A stretch of DNA of 64,000 nt, taken from positions 1,739,068-1,803,067 of the forward strand of contig NC_056715.1 of assembly GCF_018831695.1 (NCBI RefSeq). Reading direction: 5' to 3'. The notes beneath the pieces were generated by a model that was not told the origin of the DNA, ran no database searches, and worked only from the letters and a program-made list of their open reading frames with translations. Below, one piece after another: positions 36,501 to 48,394 of this stretch. Position numbers and translations under genes: made by a program. Every line of letters begins with the position of its first letter. The first letter of the stretch is position 1. This DNA comes from Puntigrus tetrazona (taxonomy: Eukaryota; Chordata; Actinopteri; Cypriniformes; Cyprinidae).

Positions 36501-39500
36501 TAGTTTGTGGCACCTATGTATTTCTTCACTGCAAGACTGCAAAACAAGTCTTGGTTTTAATTTGATATTTGTATTTATTTGAGTACTCCCCTATAAATCA
36601 CTGGTAATATCAACAAATGCACTTTTAAAAAAGTCAACATGGAATCTCTTATCAAAATTTCCCCAACTTATTTTCTTGCCCAAAATGAAATAATATAACA
36701 TTATGGCATTAAATATTTTTAAATAAAAAAGGTAGATACTTACATCCTCAAATCCATGACCCTTAAAACGCTGTCTTTGGCATGAATTAAAAGTCGTCTT
36801 CCGTTGGGATGCACCTCTAATGAGTTGATGGATATTCCGTTCAGATCCGCCTCTTTAATTTCCTGAAGAGGACATTTTCATTTGCAAATTATTACATTTG
36901 TTCAAATTATGATTTCAAATTGTGATTTATTTAGCTCTTCTACGCAGCATTCGAGAATCCATACCCTCTCAATGCACCACTGACTGGTCAGTCCTCGGCG
37001 AGACCCGGGCATCACCTTGGTTCCCCACACAATAATGAGGCCAGAATTGTCCGCAGAAAACATTTTGCTTCCTTTGCGAAGAGCAACATATTACTTTTTT
37101 ACATTTAAATGTATGAAATGTATGTGCCGCTAACATCTCAAATCACAGCTTTAACATCACTTCCAGACCGTTAATGTGTCAATTTCCTCTGTACCTTCTG
37201 GATCAAAACACAATGTGTTGATGAAAGTCTTGTGCCCGTCAAACTCTTGCAGAAGTTGCCCGTTCACGTCTTGCACGTGTACATTCCAGACCCGCAGCAC
37301 CCCGTCGTAACCCCCCGTCACCACCAGACTCTGGGTTTGCGGGTGGAACTGGGCGCAGTACACGAATGAAGGGTGAGGAAGAGTTTTATGAGCGAAACTC
37401 TGGAGTCGTTCAACATTCCACACTCTTAAAAAAAACAAAAAAAAGGAAAGCAAAAAATGATGACACTTTCACTCATATTTGTGATGTAATTATCATTTTG
37501 GGGTAATCATTTTGCTTTTTTTACCTTACTGTTCCATCAGAGGATGCAGTTAACAGTCCGTTATCATCTCTGGACCAGCAGAGATCATATACCACACTCA
37601 GATGGCCATTAAAGGATGCCAGAACTTTCCCAGACGGAATCTCATATACTAAAAATAGAGGCATTTCATTAAATGCATACCTGGCCACACATCACGTCTT
37701 TCCATTTCCTTTCATCAAGTTTTCCACCACATTTAATACAGTTCCCTTCAAAAATGTATACTATATGGTAATACTAATAATGATAGTAATGGTAAATACA
37801 AATATTCCACATATGCTCTTAATAAATCAAATAATAAAATTGTAAAAAGTTACATAATTGTAACTTCGTCAACTAGCAAGTTTTATGTTTAATAAAAATA
37901 CATTACAGACAAAGACAACATGTATAGCAACAAATGACTTACTAATGATTGGAAACGCATCTCTATCTGCGCATGCAGCGGCTAGTGCACGTCCATCATG
38001 AGAGAAACGCAGAGTAAAGCAGCCCATCTGACCTCCACGGAAGGAATGCATTGGTTTATTCGGAATGCGACACACCTGTTAAACAGATGATAAGAATTAT
38101 TAGTATTAGGTTAAACAAGAGGCTTACTGACTATAAAGCAAATAAAATACCTGTCCAGGTATGCGGCTCCACTTAATGATTTCTGATTTGCTCTCCAGTA
38201 TCTGTGTGCTGGTTTTATTGGTCATCTCAGTATTGAGCTCACTGTAGGAGGTAGTTCCACGCTCCTGCTGGAGAGCCATCATGGACCGGATACTGGGGTC
38301 CACCTGTTCAACAAAAAGTCCAAATCGAACTTCAATAAGCACAGATTTGAGCATTTTCGGTGGCTTTTAAATTCAAAACGTGTCCCTACATGCTCTGGTG
38401 GTTTGAGGCCTTTCACTGTGACGTAGAGGGTTGATGCGTATTTGTTTCTTGGGTACTTTGACCACCACTGGAACACTTCAACTGTTTGTGGCTGTTTCTT
38501 TGCACGTGGAGGAGAACAGTAAAGTTGTAGACGCAGTTTGGTGTCGACGTTCAAGACGCCGTTGGTTCCTACAAGCTAGAAGAAATAGCAAACTGGAATA
38601 TAATCCACAACTCGTGAAGTACACAGTTACGTGAAATCTATAAAGCTGACATACTAAAAAACCAAACATCTGTGAAAAAATTATTAACCACACCAAAGAT
38701 TAAAGTAAAAGCCGGTACCTTCAAAAAAGCCCAAGCAATCTTCCGGAAACCCCTATCGTGTCGGTCAACAGAGACGTTTGTTCGTGCTTCCTCCATACTA
38801 ATGAAATCCAGAATCTGTAACACAAAAGTGTTTTAGTTATTCCATTATTTTGTTCTGAGAATGCAAATATAGTTTTAAACGTATTCACGTGCACAAACCT
38901 CAAAAAACAATATCACACGAGGACTCTCATCGTCCTCTTGAAGAAAGTATCCAAAGCGCTCATTGAAGATAATCTGTTCCTCCCATTCTGGAACTGTATT
39001 TTTGTGTTTCTTGAAATCAAACGGTTGGGTTATGATGGGCAGGATGTGCTCGATGTTTTCTTGCTCATAGAAGGATGAAACATGACGATGGCTGAAAACC
39101 GAATAAAAACACTGAGAATAAATCAGATTGTACATGGTATGAAGATTATAAACCAAATGGTTCTAGCAGGTTTTGGTTTTAGCGGTGAAAACAACCCAAA
39201 CCTGTCCTCCTTCTTCACATACTGTCCAGTGACCTCATCAACCACGTGAACTTTGACCATAGGATGAGACACCATCAGGTCTGTCTTCAGCTTGTCTGTC
39301 CTGTGGATATAAACTCCCAGCACCAGACTGTCGTCAAAGGATCGCTTCTCTTCTGCCTGTTCCTCCTCAACAGCCACTACAACCAGAAATAAACACAATC
39401 AACATTAATATCGCATACAAAACATATTAAGAGAATATGGTGGAAACCAAAAGATTAACAACCCAATGCAGCTATATTATACACGTTATTTTAGAAATTG

Positions 39501-40802
39501 TGGAAATGTTGCAAATCTCATATTTATATTAATGTTGATTATAGACATTAAAATTAAGAAACGATTTTATGTTATGGCAATTACAGCCTATCATACCTTC
39601 TTTTCGTTTCTTTTTCTTCTTCACTTTGGGTTTGACTGTGTCCTCCTTGAACTCCTCCACAGCACTATCCTGGATATTTTCTATCTGGTTACCCTCTTCA
39701 GTTTGCCTGCAAATAAAAAGGCAAAAATGAAATGATGAGGAAAATCCATCACGCTTATCACCTTAAAAAAACGTTTCGAGTTTTGAAGTCACGTTACTCT
39801 ACTCACACTGTGCTTAACTGCACTTTTAACCTTTTGATTAAAGATAAAATGTCTAATTTCTACAGCCCCAGCATCACCATCTAATATATATAGCATTAAC
39901 TGTTATCATTTATGAATATGCATTGGTTTTTTTTACCTTCTATCGCCATCATGTTTGTTTGATTTCACCTTCTTCTTTTTCTTCTCCAGCTCATTGTTCA
40001 GCGGCTGGCTCTCCGTAAGCTTCTCCGCGGCTTTCTTCCGCGTCATCTTCTTCCCAGCCGTCTCGTCCTCCTGCGAGATCTGATGTTGGTACGCCTGCAG
40101 ATAATCATCTTCTGTCTCCGTGTCTTCTTTCTTTCTGCCGACATCATTCTCACTTTTACTCTTTCCCTTCCTAGTCTTCCTAGTACGTTTTCCATCAATC
40201 TCTGCATCGGCCCTCCTGTCGTGGTCTTCTTCGTTTTGAACAGGAGGTAGAAGTTGTGGGAGTTTTCGTTTGCTTTTCTTTTTCCCACCGGTCAGCGTGG
40301 GCTCCTCCTCACTCACAGAATTGTTTATGTTGGTCTTTTCAGATGCTTCCCTCTCTCTGCGCCTGTTTTTAGTGTATCTAGGGCTGCCCTGAGCTGGATC
40401 ATATGTGTTATGGAGGATAGCTTCATCATCTTCAATGTCTTTACTTAAATCTAGGTTCTTTTTCAAGGTTTGAAGCTGGAAGACAAGATTATGGAGTTCA
40501 AATGACAGACGTAGCAGACCTAATAGGCAGCAGGGTTAATTGTCTTTTGGCTTTATTGGTTAAATTAAGATTATTTTTACTATTACTAACCGCAATAATT
40601 TCCTGGGAGTGATCAGTGATCTGTTTGGCTTTCTTTTTCTCAGAGGGAGGGTTTGTGTATCTCTTCAACACCTCATCAAAGCGAGCTTTGGTCTTAGCCC
40701 TCACATCACTTTGACCTGTCAAACAAGAGATTTGCAGATCAGTGACAAAGAAAAAAGCTGTTATATATTAAATACAAGCGATCTTTACTGACCTGCTGGC
40801 AT
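33583..40802 (-). CDS. ahi1: Jouberin (ahi1), 26 coding exons
   Basis: Exons in transcript order: 40793-40802, 40591-40715, 39937-40475, 39597-39706, 39202-39376, 38899-39091, 38719-38814, 38390-38575, 38151-38303, 37943-38075, 37525-37648, 37195-37424, 36965-37071, 36744-36862, 36406-36536, 36182-36322, 35904-36094, 35661-35703, 35538-35569, 35139-35253, 34913-34971, 34394-34456, 34150-34312, 33982-34073, 33824-33903 and 33583-33757. Phases agree throughout, giving 1,194 residues (human 1,196). Layout: a Lys/Glu-rich coiled N-terminus with poly-Lys stretches; a conserved region (LVLGVYIHRTDKLK, LPIITQPFDFKK, FRKIAWAFLK); WD40 repeats over about residues 530-860; and an SH3 domain at about 1026-1076 (YEYRANRSDELSI ... 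DNDSWWFGR ... GYFPASYV). AHI1 is a transition-zone and basal-body protein needed for ciliogenesis, and its human orthologue is mutated in Joubert syndrome. The first coding exon holds only ten coding bases. The intron after exon 18 starts with GC. Confidence 0.94.
34540..34870. repeat. Dispersed interspersed-repeat copy in an ahi1 intron
   Basis: Contains cctgtgatgcaaagctaaag, ccagggtcacatgatccttc and tcaatgttcaaaacagtttt, phrases of an abundant cyprinid interspersed repeat also seen at about 2003-2300. No coding function. Confidence 0.55.
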
Positions 40803-41500
40803 TCTGGTGAACTATGAAATTCATTCTGGAAACAACAATCCTAAAACTGATATATCATACATTACAAGAAGACCAACGCAACATTTAGACAGCATTTAAT
40901 GGCCTATTTTGTTACAACCACGTAGAAAGAGTTTAGTTATTCTTACTAGGAATACTAAGCAGATTATGTAATATTTAGCTTTGCCGCCAACACAGAAACG
41001 CCTCTAAAACCCCGATATTCTATGCTAATTTAACTAATATATCACTGCCGTTGAGTTAGTAAACCAATTCCGATGTAATCTGATTATTAATTCGATTCTG
41101 ATACGCCACAATGCGTATATTTGGATCGGTGATTGTTGATGTTGTAGCTTTGCTAAATCCCACACGGTTAGCGGAAAACACAAACAAATCACTGCAAGCG
41201 CGCGGTATTGCACGTCCCCTCGAAAGCCAAGCAAATCTATATCATTTTGCATATTCTGCTGCTAAATGCACGGTTTCTGCCAAATAAACGTACTTTGTGT
41301 GCAACAAAATGCCGCGAGGAAGTCGAATCATATCTGCTGTAGAGGACCCATGGACGAGCTCAGTGAGCAGCCATTGCTGGCGCGACCGTTTCCAACAGCA
41401 ACAACAACAACAAGATTAGCCCCGCCTCCCTTGGTTACTGTTGCCACATCAAACAAGAAGAAAAGCGCCGTGGTTTATTTACTTTAGATTATAAATGTGC
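40803..41500 (-). promoter_or_regulatory. ahi1 5' UTR and promoter region
   Basis: Upstream (right) of the ahi1 start codon. CpG density rises at about 41190-41470. An imperfect RFX X-box candidate, gtttccaacagcaac, lies at 41388-41402. The open frames here are unsupported. A non-coding first exon probably lies within this stretch but cannot be fixed by eye. Confidence 0.4.
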
Positions 41501-41753
41501 GTGTAATGGTCACATTTCGTAAGTCGATATGGATAAAAACGTGTGCTAAATGAATACACGAAAGGGTATTTCAAGTACAAATGGGTCAGCCATCTGCAGG
41601 AAGTTCATCTCACCACCAGAGGTCTCTGCCACGCGCTTATAGAAATATTTATTTAATGCAATCACTCTTTGCGAGCTATTTTATTGCTGTCGTTCTTCTA
41701 TTCGTTTTATAAATATATATACAATATAATAAAGTAAATAAATAAAATATATG

Positions 41754-41844
<91 letters not shown>

Positions 41845-42299
41845 TGTGTGTTGTAACTGTCCCCACTCTCTCCTTATATATTAAAAACGGTCACATTAAA
41901 AAAGTTATATTATATATTAGTCTTTATACATAGATAACTTTTTTATTTCAGACTTGAGAAGAGCACAGGAATGTTAGCATTAGCTAATTAGCTAAAATCA
42001 TGTCATTTTGCAGCAGAGCTTGTTCTAGTTCAGCTTTTTCAAGAAAAGTTGTTGTCATCTGTCACAGTTAAGTTAAAGCATTACTGTAAACACACTTTGT
42101 TTTTGGATTAAATGTATTCGGAAATGAAGACCACACTCGGCCTGCTTTCACACACGGCTATCACTGTTTTCCTATCTATCTGGTAAATATATAACCAGGT
42201 CGATACACTCGAAAGGGAAACTATTAAAATAGACTCAATGTCCAAGAGGACATTTTGTGAAAGAAGCAAGCGAAACTCATCAGGAGATAAAACCTATTT
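41501..42299. other. ahi1-NLR1 intergenic region
   Basis: Non-coding spacer between the divergent ahi1 and NLR gene 1. It holds the (TA)n tract at 41757-41840 and otherwise nothing recognisable. Confidence 0.5.
41757..41840. repeat. (TA)n microsatellite
   Basis: About 84 bp of uninterrupted TA dinucleotides. Open frames on both strands across it are artefacts. Confidence 0.97.
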
Positions 42300-42401
42300 G
42301 TGAATAATGTGAATCAGAGTTAAATGCTGCTGTCTAGAGACTGAATGGATTTATGAACTGAATGAAGATTTAGTTTGATGTTCTTCTTTTTTAAGACAGA
42401 G
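42300..42401 (+). other. Putative non-coding 5' exon of NLR gene 1
   Basis: Ends at GACAGAG before a gtaagt donor at 42402. The block (including gaatggatttatgaactgaa) is clearly similar to 51000-51099, which ends GAGAGAG before gtaagt upstream of NLR gene 2. Conservation of an exon-like block with the same donor in both tandem copies supports a shared 5' UTR exon. The exon's left border is unknown. Confidence 0.5.
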
Positions 42402-42929
42402 GTAAGTTTGATCACATTTCTTCATTTGTTCATTTGTTTGTTACAAATTTACATTATACAGCTGTCTTACTGTGACATTAGAGTATTTTCATAGGCTTCA
42501 TAAGCACTCAACTATTTGTTGATCAAATTCAGTCTGACCTTTTGCTGTCAAACAGAAACAAAAAACTAAATAAAGCCCTAAATATTTCCTACAGCAACTG
42601 GTGTAAATGTGAAAAGGGCTTTCTTAGAGATGAAATGAACACATCAGGGTTTTTAGCAGCTCTACTGGCTGTGAATCACAGAATCAGGGTTGTGTTGAGG
42701 ATATTAAAGTTAAAATGTAAAAGTTCAAAACATCATAGTCCTCACAGTCATACATGATTCAGATATTTAGACTGATTCAAGCAGCCGGTTCGAAAAAAAA
42801 GAATGTGTTTATGCGTCTGTCAGGAAAAAATACTTTGTTTTACTATGTATTGAAATACTGTTTTGCATAAAAATGACGTTATTTCAGTAGTGTATTTATA
42901 TTGTCTATTTGTAAAGCAAATCCTGTAAA

Positions 42930-45900
42930 ATGAGTGTTTATGAGAAGAGAGAGAAGGAGGATGTTCACATACACAAAGCAGCATCTCCAGAACCCAGCTG
43001 TGTGTCTATGAAGAGTGACAGATCCATAGAACTGCCCCCTAAATTCAGTGGTGAAGCAGGGATCTCTGACCCTGAGTGAGTATAAGGATTTTTATCAAAT
43101 TTACTGTATTTTATGTCAGTTTTCCATATTGTCTGTCCTTCATGTCTACAGTGCATCATTCAACTTGGTTTCAGTCATACAAATAAACCTTGAGTAATAC
43201 TTTTTTGTGATGTCAAGGGATCAGCGATCAGTATAAAATGTAGAAATCTAATAATCACGAGCACAGATGCAAACATGATTTATTATTTCAATAATATGTA
43301 CTGTTTAAGCTTTTTTATTTTTCTGTTCATTTCAATGTTTATGCAGAATGAAGAAAGATGATGTGAACAGATCAGTGACGCCTCGTCTGACCTGTGCTGA
43401 CTCCGACTGTCAGGCCCTCATCAGACAGAGAGTGAAAGAGCAACACAAAACCAACACTAAGAGCAAGTATGAAAGATTTGAGGGAACTGAGCTAGAAGAG
43501 AATCAAACCTTCCTGAACAGGTTCTACACACAGCTCTACCTCATAGAGGGAGAGAGTGAAGGAGTGAATGAACAGCATGAGGTTTTACAGATGGAGAAAC
43601 CAGCCAGAACACAAGACACTCCAATCTACTGCAATGACATCTTTAAACCCTTACAAGAACCAGGATATGAGGAGAAAGACAACATCAAGACTGTTCTTAC
43701 TAAAGGTATCGCTGGAATTGGAAAAACAGTTTCTGTGCAGAAGTTCATTCTGGACTGGAGCGAGGGAAAAGCCAATCAGGATGTAGATTTCATGTTTGTT
43801 CTTCCATTTCGAGAGCTGAACTTGATTAAAGATCACCAGTACAGTCTTCACAGACTTCTGCTGGACTTTCATCCTGAACTTCAAGATCTGGAATCAAAGA
43901 TTTATGGGGAGTGTAAAGTTGTGTTTATCTTTGATGGTCTGGATGAAAGCAGAATTACACTGACGTTTTCAGATAATGAGAAGTTTTGTGATGTGAATGA
44001 GTCTTCATCAGTGGGTGTGTTGATTTCAAACCTCATCAGAGGAGACCTGCTTCCCTCTTCTCTCATCTGGATCACCTCCAGACCAGCAGCAGCCAATCAG
44101 ATCCCCTCAAAATACATCAACCGTGTGACAGAAATTCAGGGATTCAATGATCCTCAGAAAGAGGAATATTTCAGGAAGAGAATCAGTGACGAGCATCAAG
44201 CCAACAGAATCATCTCTCACATTAAAAGATCAAGAAGCCTCCACATCATGTGTCACATCCCCGTCTTCTGCTGGATCTCAGCCACTGTGCTTCAAAACCT
44301 CCTGAAACAAGACGACGGGGCAGAAATCCCCCAAACTCTGACTGAAATGTACATCCACTTCCTGCTGACTCAGATCAACATGAGGAATCAGAAATATGAT
44401 CAGAGAGGTCCAGAGGATCTGCTAAAGTCCAATACAGACATGATTGTGAAATTTGCTAAACTGGCTTTCAATCAGCTGATGAAGGGCAATGTGATGTTTT
44501 ATGAGGAGGACCTGATTGAAAGCGGCATAGACGTCACTGATGCCTCAGTGTATTCTGGGATTTGTACTGAGATCTTTAAGGAGGAATCTGTGATTCATAA
44601 GAGGAAAGTCTACTGTTTCATACATCTGAGCTTTCAAGAGTTTCTAGCTGCTTTCTTTGTGTTTTATGCCCATGTATTCAAGAAAAAGAATCACTAAAGT
44701 TGTTTCTGAATGAAGAATACAAGGGTTACAGCTGGCAAAACTCTCTGTATGAGCTACTAAAAGCAATGATTAAAAAATCCTTAAAGAGTAAAAATGGACA
44801 CCTGGATCTTTGCCTGCGGTTCCTGCTGGGCGTCTCACTGGAGTCCAATCAGAGACTCTTACAGGACTTACTGATATGCACAGTAAACAGCTCAGAAAGC
44901 GTTGAAAAAATCACACAGTACATTAAATGCACAATCAAAGGTGATAAATGTCTCTCAGCTGACAGATGCATCAATCTGTTCTTCTGTCTGCTGGAGATGA
45001 ACGATCAGAGTCTGTACAGAGAGATTCAGGAGTTTGTGAAATCAGAGAATGACACAGTAAATCAACTGTCTCCATCTCACTGCTCAACAATAGCCTACAT
45101 GATTCAAATATCAGAGGAGATGCTGGATGAGTTTGATCTGAAGAAATACAACACATCAGATGAGGGTAGAAGGAGACTGATACCAGCTGTGCTGAACTGC
45201 AGAAAAGCTCTGTGAGTAGTATTTATGTAATTAAAGATGAAACTGCCATAACAACACATTTTAAAGGAAATCAAAAGTTGTTTGAAGAGAAAAAAACTGT
45301 TTTAATGTCAAAAGCATTTCATCACCTCCTGACTCTCCAAACAACGTGTAAACTGTCAAACCCAGAAAAAAGTCATGAGCAGTTTAGTAACAATTTTATG
45401 AAAACATTTATTATTTAATTTTTTTTGTGATTTTGTTACACTATATTCAGTTTAAACTGTATTCAATTTAAAAATAATAATCATATGAACATTTCTGGAA
45501 ATATGTCAACTATATTAAGCTATATCTGCTAAATATTAAGATATTATTTAAGATTTTATGACAATTTTCATCCTCTATCTGGCTCTTACAATTAAACATG
45601 TTGTTTTTAGGATTAATATGAAAGAAAATCTTTTTTATTAAGTATCAGAAAACAATATTTGAACCCACCCTGTTCTCTTTATATTATATTTCATCCTGTG
45701 TTGTAGACTTGATGGCTGTAATCTCACTGATCAGTGCTGTGAAAGTTTGTCTTCATCTATACAATCACCAAACTCCTCACTGAGAGAGCTGGACCTGAGT
45801 AACAATGACCTGCAGGATTCAGGAGTGAAACTGCTCTCTGATGGACTGAAGAGTTCACACTGTGAACTCAACATACTGAGGTAAACAATAATAATTAAAG

Positions 45901-47140
45901 GTTCACTTGGTTAGGCAATTAAAGACTTCTGTTCTGCATTACTGATAATTAAATAGCAATGCAGTTGGAACAGTCAATAGTCTTGACTCACTCAACAAGA
46001 CAAGAGAAACTTGTTAGGCATTACATTTTCACATGAGGTCCTAAATGAAAAATGTAGTTTAGTGCAATAACTGTAATATAGCATCATATAGTCACTGAGA
46101 TATCTTATAAACTATGTGCACTAAGTGGGTCAACAGTGCCACTGTTCTGTCTGTGCTATCATCACATAAGAAGCACCCATCACTGGTCAGAATAAATCAA
46201 ATTATCCAATAGTCTACAAATACGTGTCTGGAATACTGTGATCAAGAAACTAAAACACAAAGTAAATTACACTTACATCCAGCTCTAAAATCAATTTATG
46301 AATTGGAAGAGCATCTCCAGAATATCAGTGTGGTTTGTAGCTGTTTACAAAATATAAGCATGGCGTTTGAGAAGTGGTGACTGATATGAAAAACGTACTG
46401 CAGTCTAAACTTTGCTGAGTGTGTTTGTAGATTATCTGGCTGTATGGTGACGGAGGAAGGCTGTGGTTTTCTGGCTTCAGCTCTGAGTTCAAACCCCTCA
46501 CACCTGAGAGAGCTGGATCTGAGCTACAATCATCCAGGACCATCATTAGTCAAGCTGCTCTCTGATCCAAACTACAGACTGGAAGAACTCAAGTATGTTC
46601 AACACTAATCCTGTTCACAACTCATCCCATCATGATACAGCAATAGATTTCTGCAGTTAATAGATGAAAATCAGTTATGAATTAAAACACTTGAAATGTT
46701 GAATGTAAAGGTGAGTTTGAGGATTTCACCCAGTGATAGAGACTGTGAAGTAGGAACTACATAAAATATAGCAGGACAGACAGAGAATCACAAATCATCT
46801 TCATCAGAGGATATAAATTCAGGTCTTCTGAAGTTGTTTAATCACTTTATGTGATGAACAGACAAAATTAAATCAATATTAACATTTATTAATTTTGGAA
46901 ATGTTTACAGTACCTGCTGCAGATATTTCATGTTTGCAATTTAAAGAAACAATTTATAAAAAGCCTTGCATGATTATTTGTCCTTCAATTAAATACACAA
47001 TTTATGTAAAATGATTATTAAATTATTCATATTAATATGCTGAGTTTGACAGTCATTTGTTTTTATAGTGTGGATCATGGAGGAGAGTTCAGGATTACAG
47101 CAGGACTAAAGAAATGTAGGTCACACATACATACATTCAT

Positions 47141-47210
<70 letters not shown>

Positions 47211-48394
47211 ACTTTGTAATGGCTGGTTAAAAACAATCCAATTGTCAATCTAGAGCTGAGTAAATATTAAACAGAACTAGGGATACATGATAATAATAAA
47301 ACTGGTTATCATCACGATATGAACTGTCTATTCCAGTTCAATAGATTACTATAATCAGATTTTCTGTGATGGCTGCTGGCAAATCAATCCAGTTTTAAAT
47401 TTTAAATTCATCTTTAAAGCTAAAATGGGCTTTAAAGATGCACTAATCAAAGAGACATGCCAGTCAAAAGCTGTAATGTTGTGGATCTATGTCATGGAAA
47501 AGCTAGAAGATATTTCATTAAAAAAAAAAAACTACAGAGAACAAAAAAACAAAATGATGGGAAAAACAGACAACAACTTATAATATATCTAGGCTAAAAG
47601 TCTGTCTCAGTCTTCAAACAACTGAAAACTCTCTCTTTAATACTACTTGACTTCATTCTAAATTTATATATACATGAAATTATTTTTATTTATTTCCCTT
47701 TCCAGATTGTACTTTATTTTAACAGTTTTAAGTGCCCTGTAGCTGGCGATATCACACCTTTTGTAGCAACACCTTTTGCAGCCAGTTTTAATAACACACA
47801 CACCTTAAATGTTGTAATCTATCTATCTTGTTTTCAGATGCATGTGATCTCACCCTGGATATAAACACTGTGAACACTCACCTTGCTCTTTCTGAGAACA
47901 ACAGAAAGATGACATATGTAGAAGAAAACCAACCGTATCCTGATCATCCAGACAGATTTGAGTGTCCTCAGGTTCTGTGTGTAGAGAGTCTGACTGGACG
48001 CTGTTACTGGGAGGCTGAATGGAGCGGGGGAAGGGTTTATTTATCCGTGACATATAAAGGAATCAGCAGGAAAGGATGCAGTGATTACAGTTGGTTTGGG
48101 TTTAATAAAAAGTCCTGGAGTCTGGACTATTTTGAAAACAAATTCACTGCCAGACACGGTAATGAAATCAAAGTCATATCAACCCGTTTGCGTGCCTCTA
48201 ACAGAGTAGGAGTGTATCTGGACTGGTCAGCCGGCCATCTGTCCTTCTACAGTGTCTCTGACAAACACACACTCACACACTTACACACATTCAACACCAC
48301 ATTCACTGAACCCCTCTACGCTGGATTTATGCTTACCTGCGGATCCTCAGTGTCTTTATGTCAGATTAAACAGCTTCCTGTGAGGCAACATTGA
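42930..48394 (+). CDS. Fish NLR gene 1 (FISNA-NACHT-LRR-B30.2), frameshifted
   Basis: Exons: 42930-43075 (N-terminal MSVYEKREKEDV peptide), 43347-45211 (FISNA and NACHT), 45707-45880 and 46431-46592 (LRR exons of 174 and 162 bp), 47069-47115 (linker) and 47838-48394 (PRY-SPRY/B30.2). The NACHT has Walker A GIAGIGKT near residue 168 and Walker B VVFIFDGLDE. The LRRs read LRELDLSNNDL, and the B30.2 contains CYWEAEWSG and DWSAGHLSFYSV. These are the large teleost NLR-C family, presumed intracellular sensors. Against NLR gene 2 one base is missing in an A-rich run near 44680-44690. This stops the frame at 44697, and the reading resumes in another frame as far as the exon end. Either the gene is a recent pseudogene, or this is a sequence error. 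No CARD or PYD domain is seen. Confidence 0.85.
47141..47205. repeat. (CA)n microsatellite in NLR1 intron
   Basis: About 65 bp of CA dinucleotides directly after the linker exon. Confidence 0.97.
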
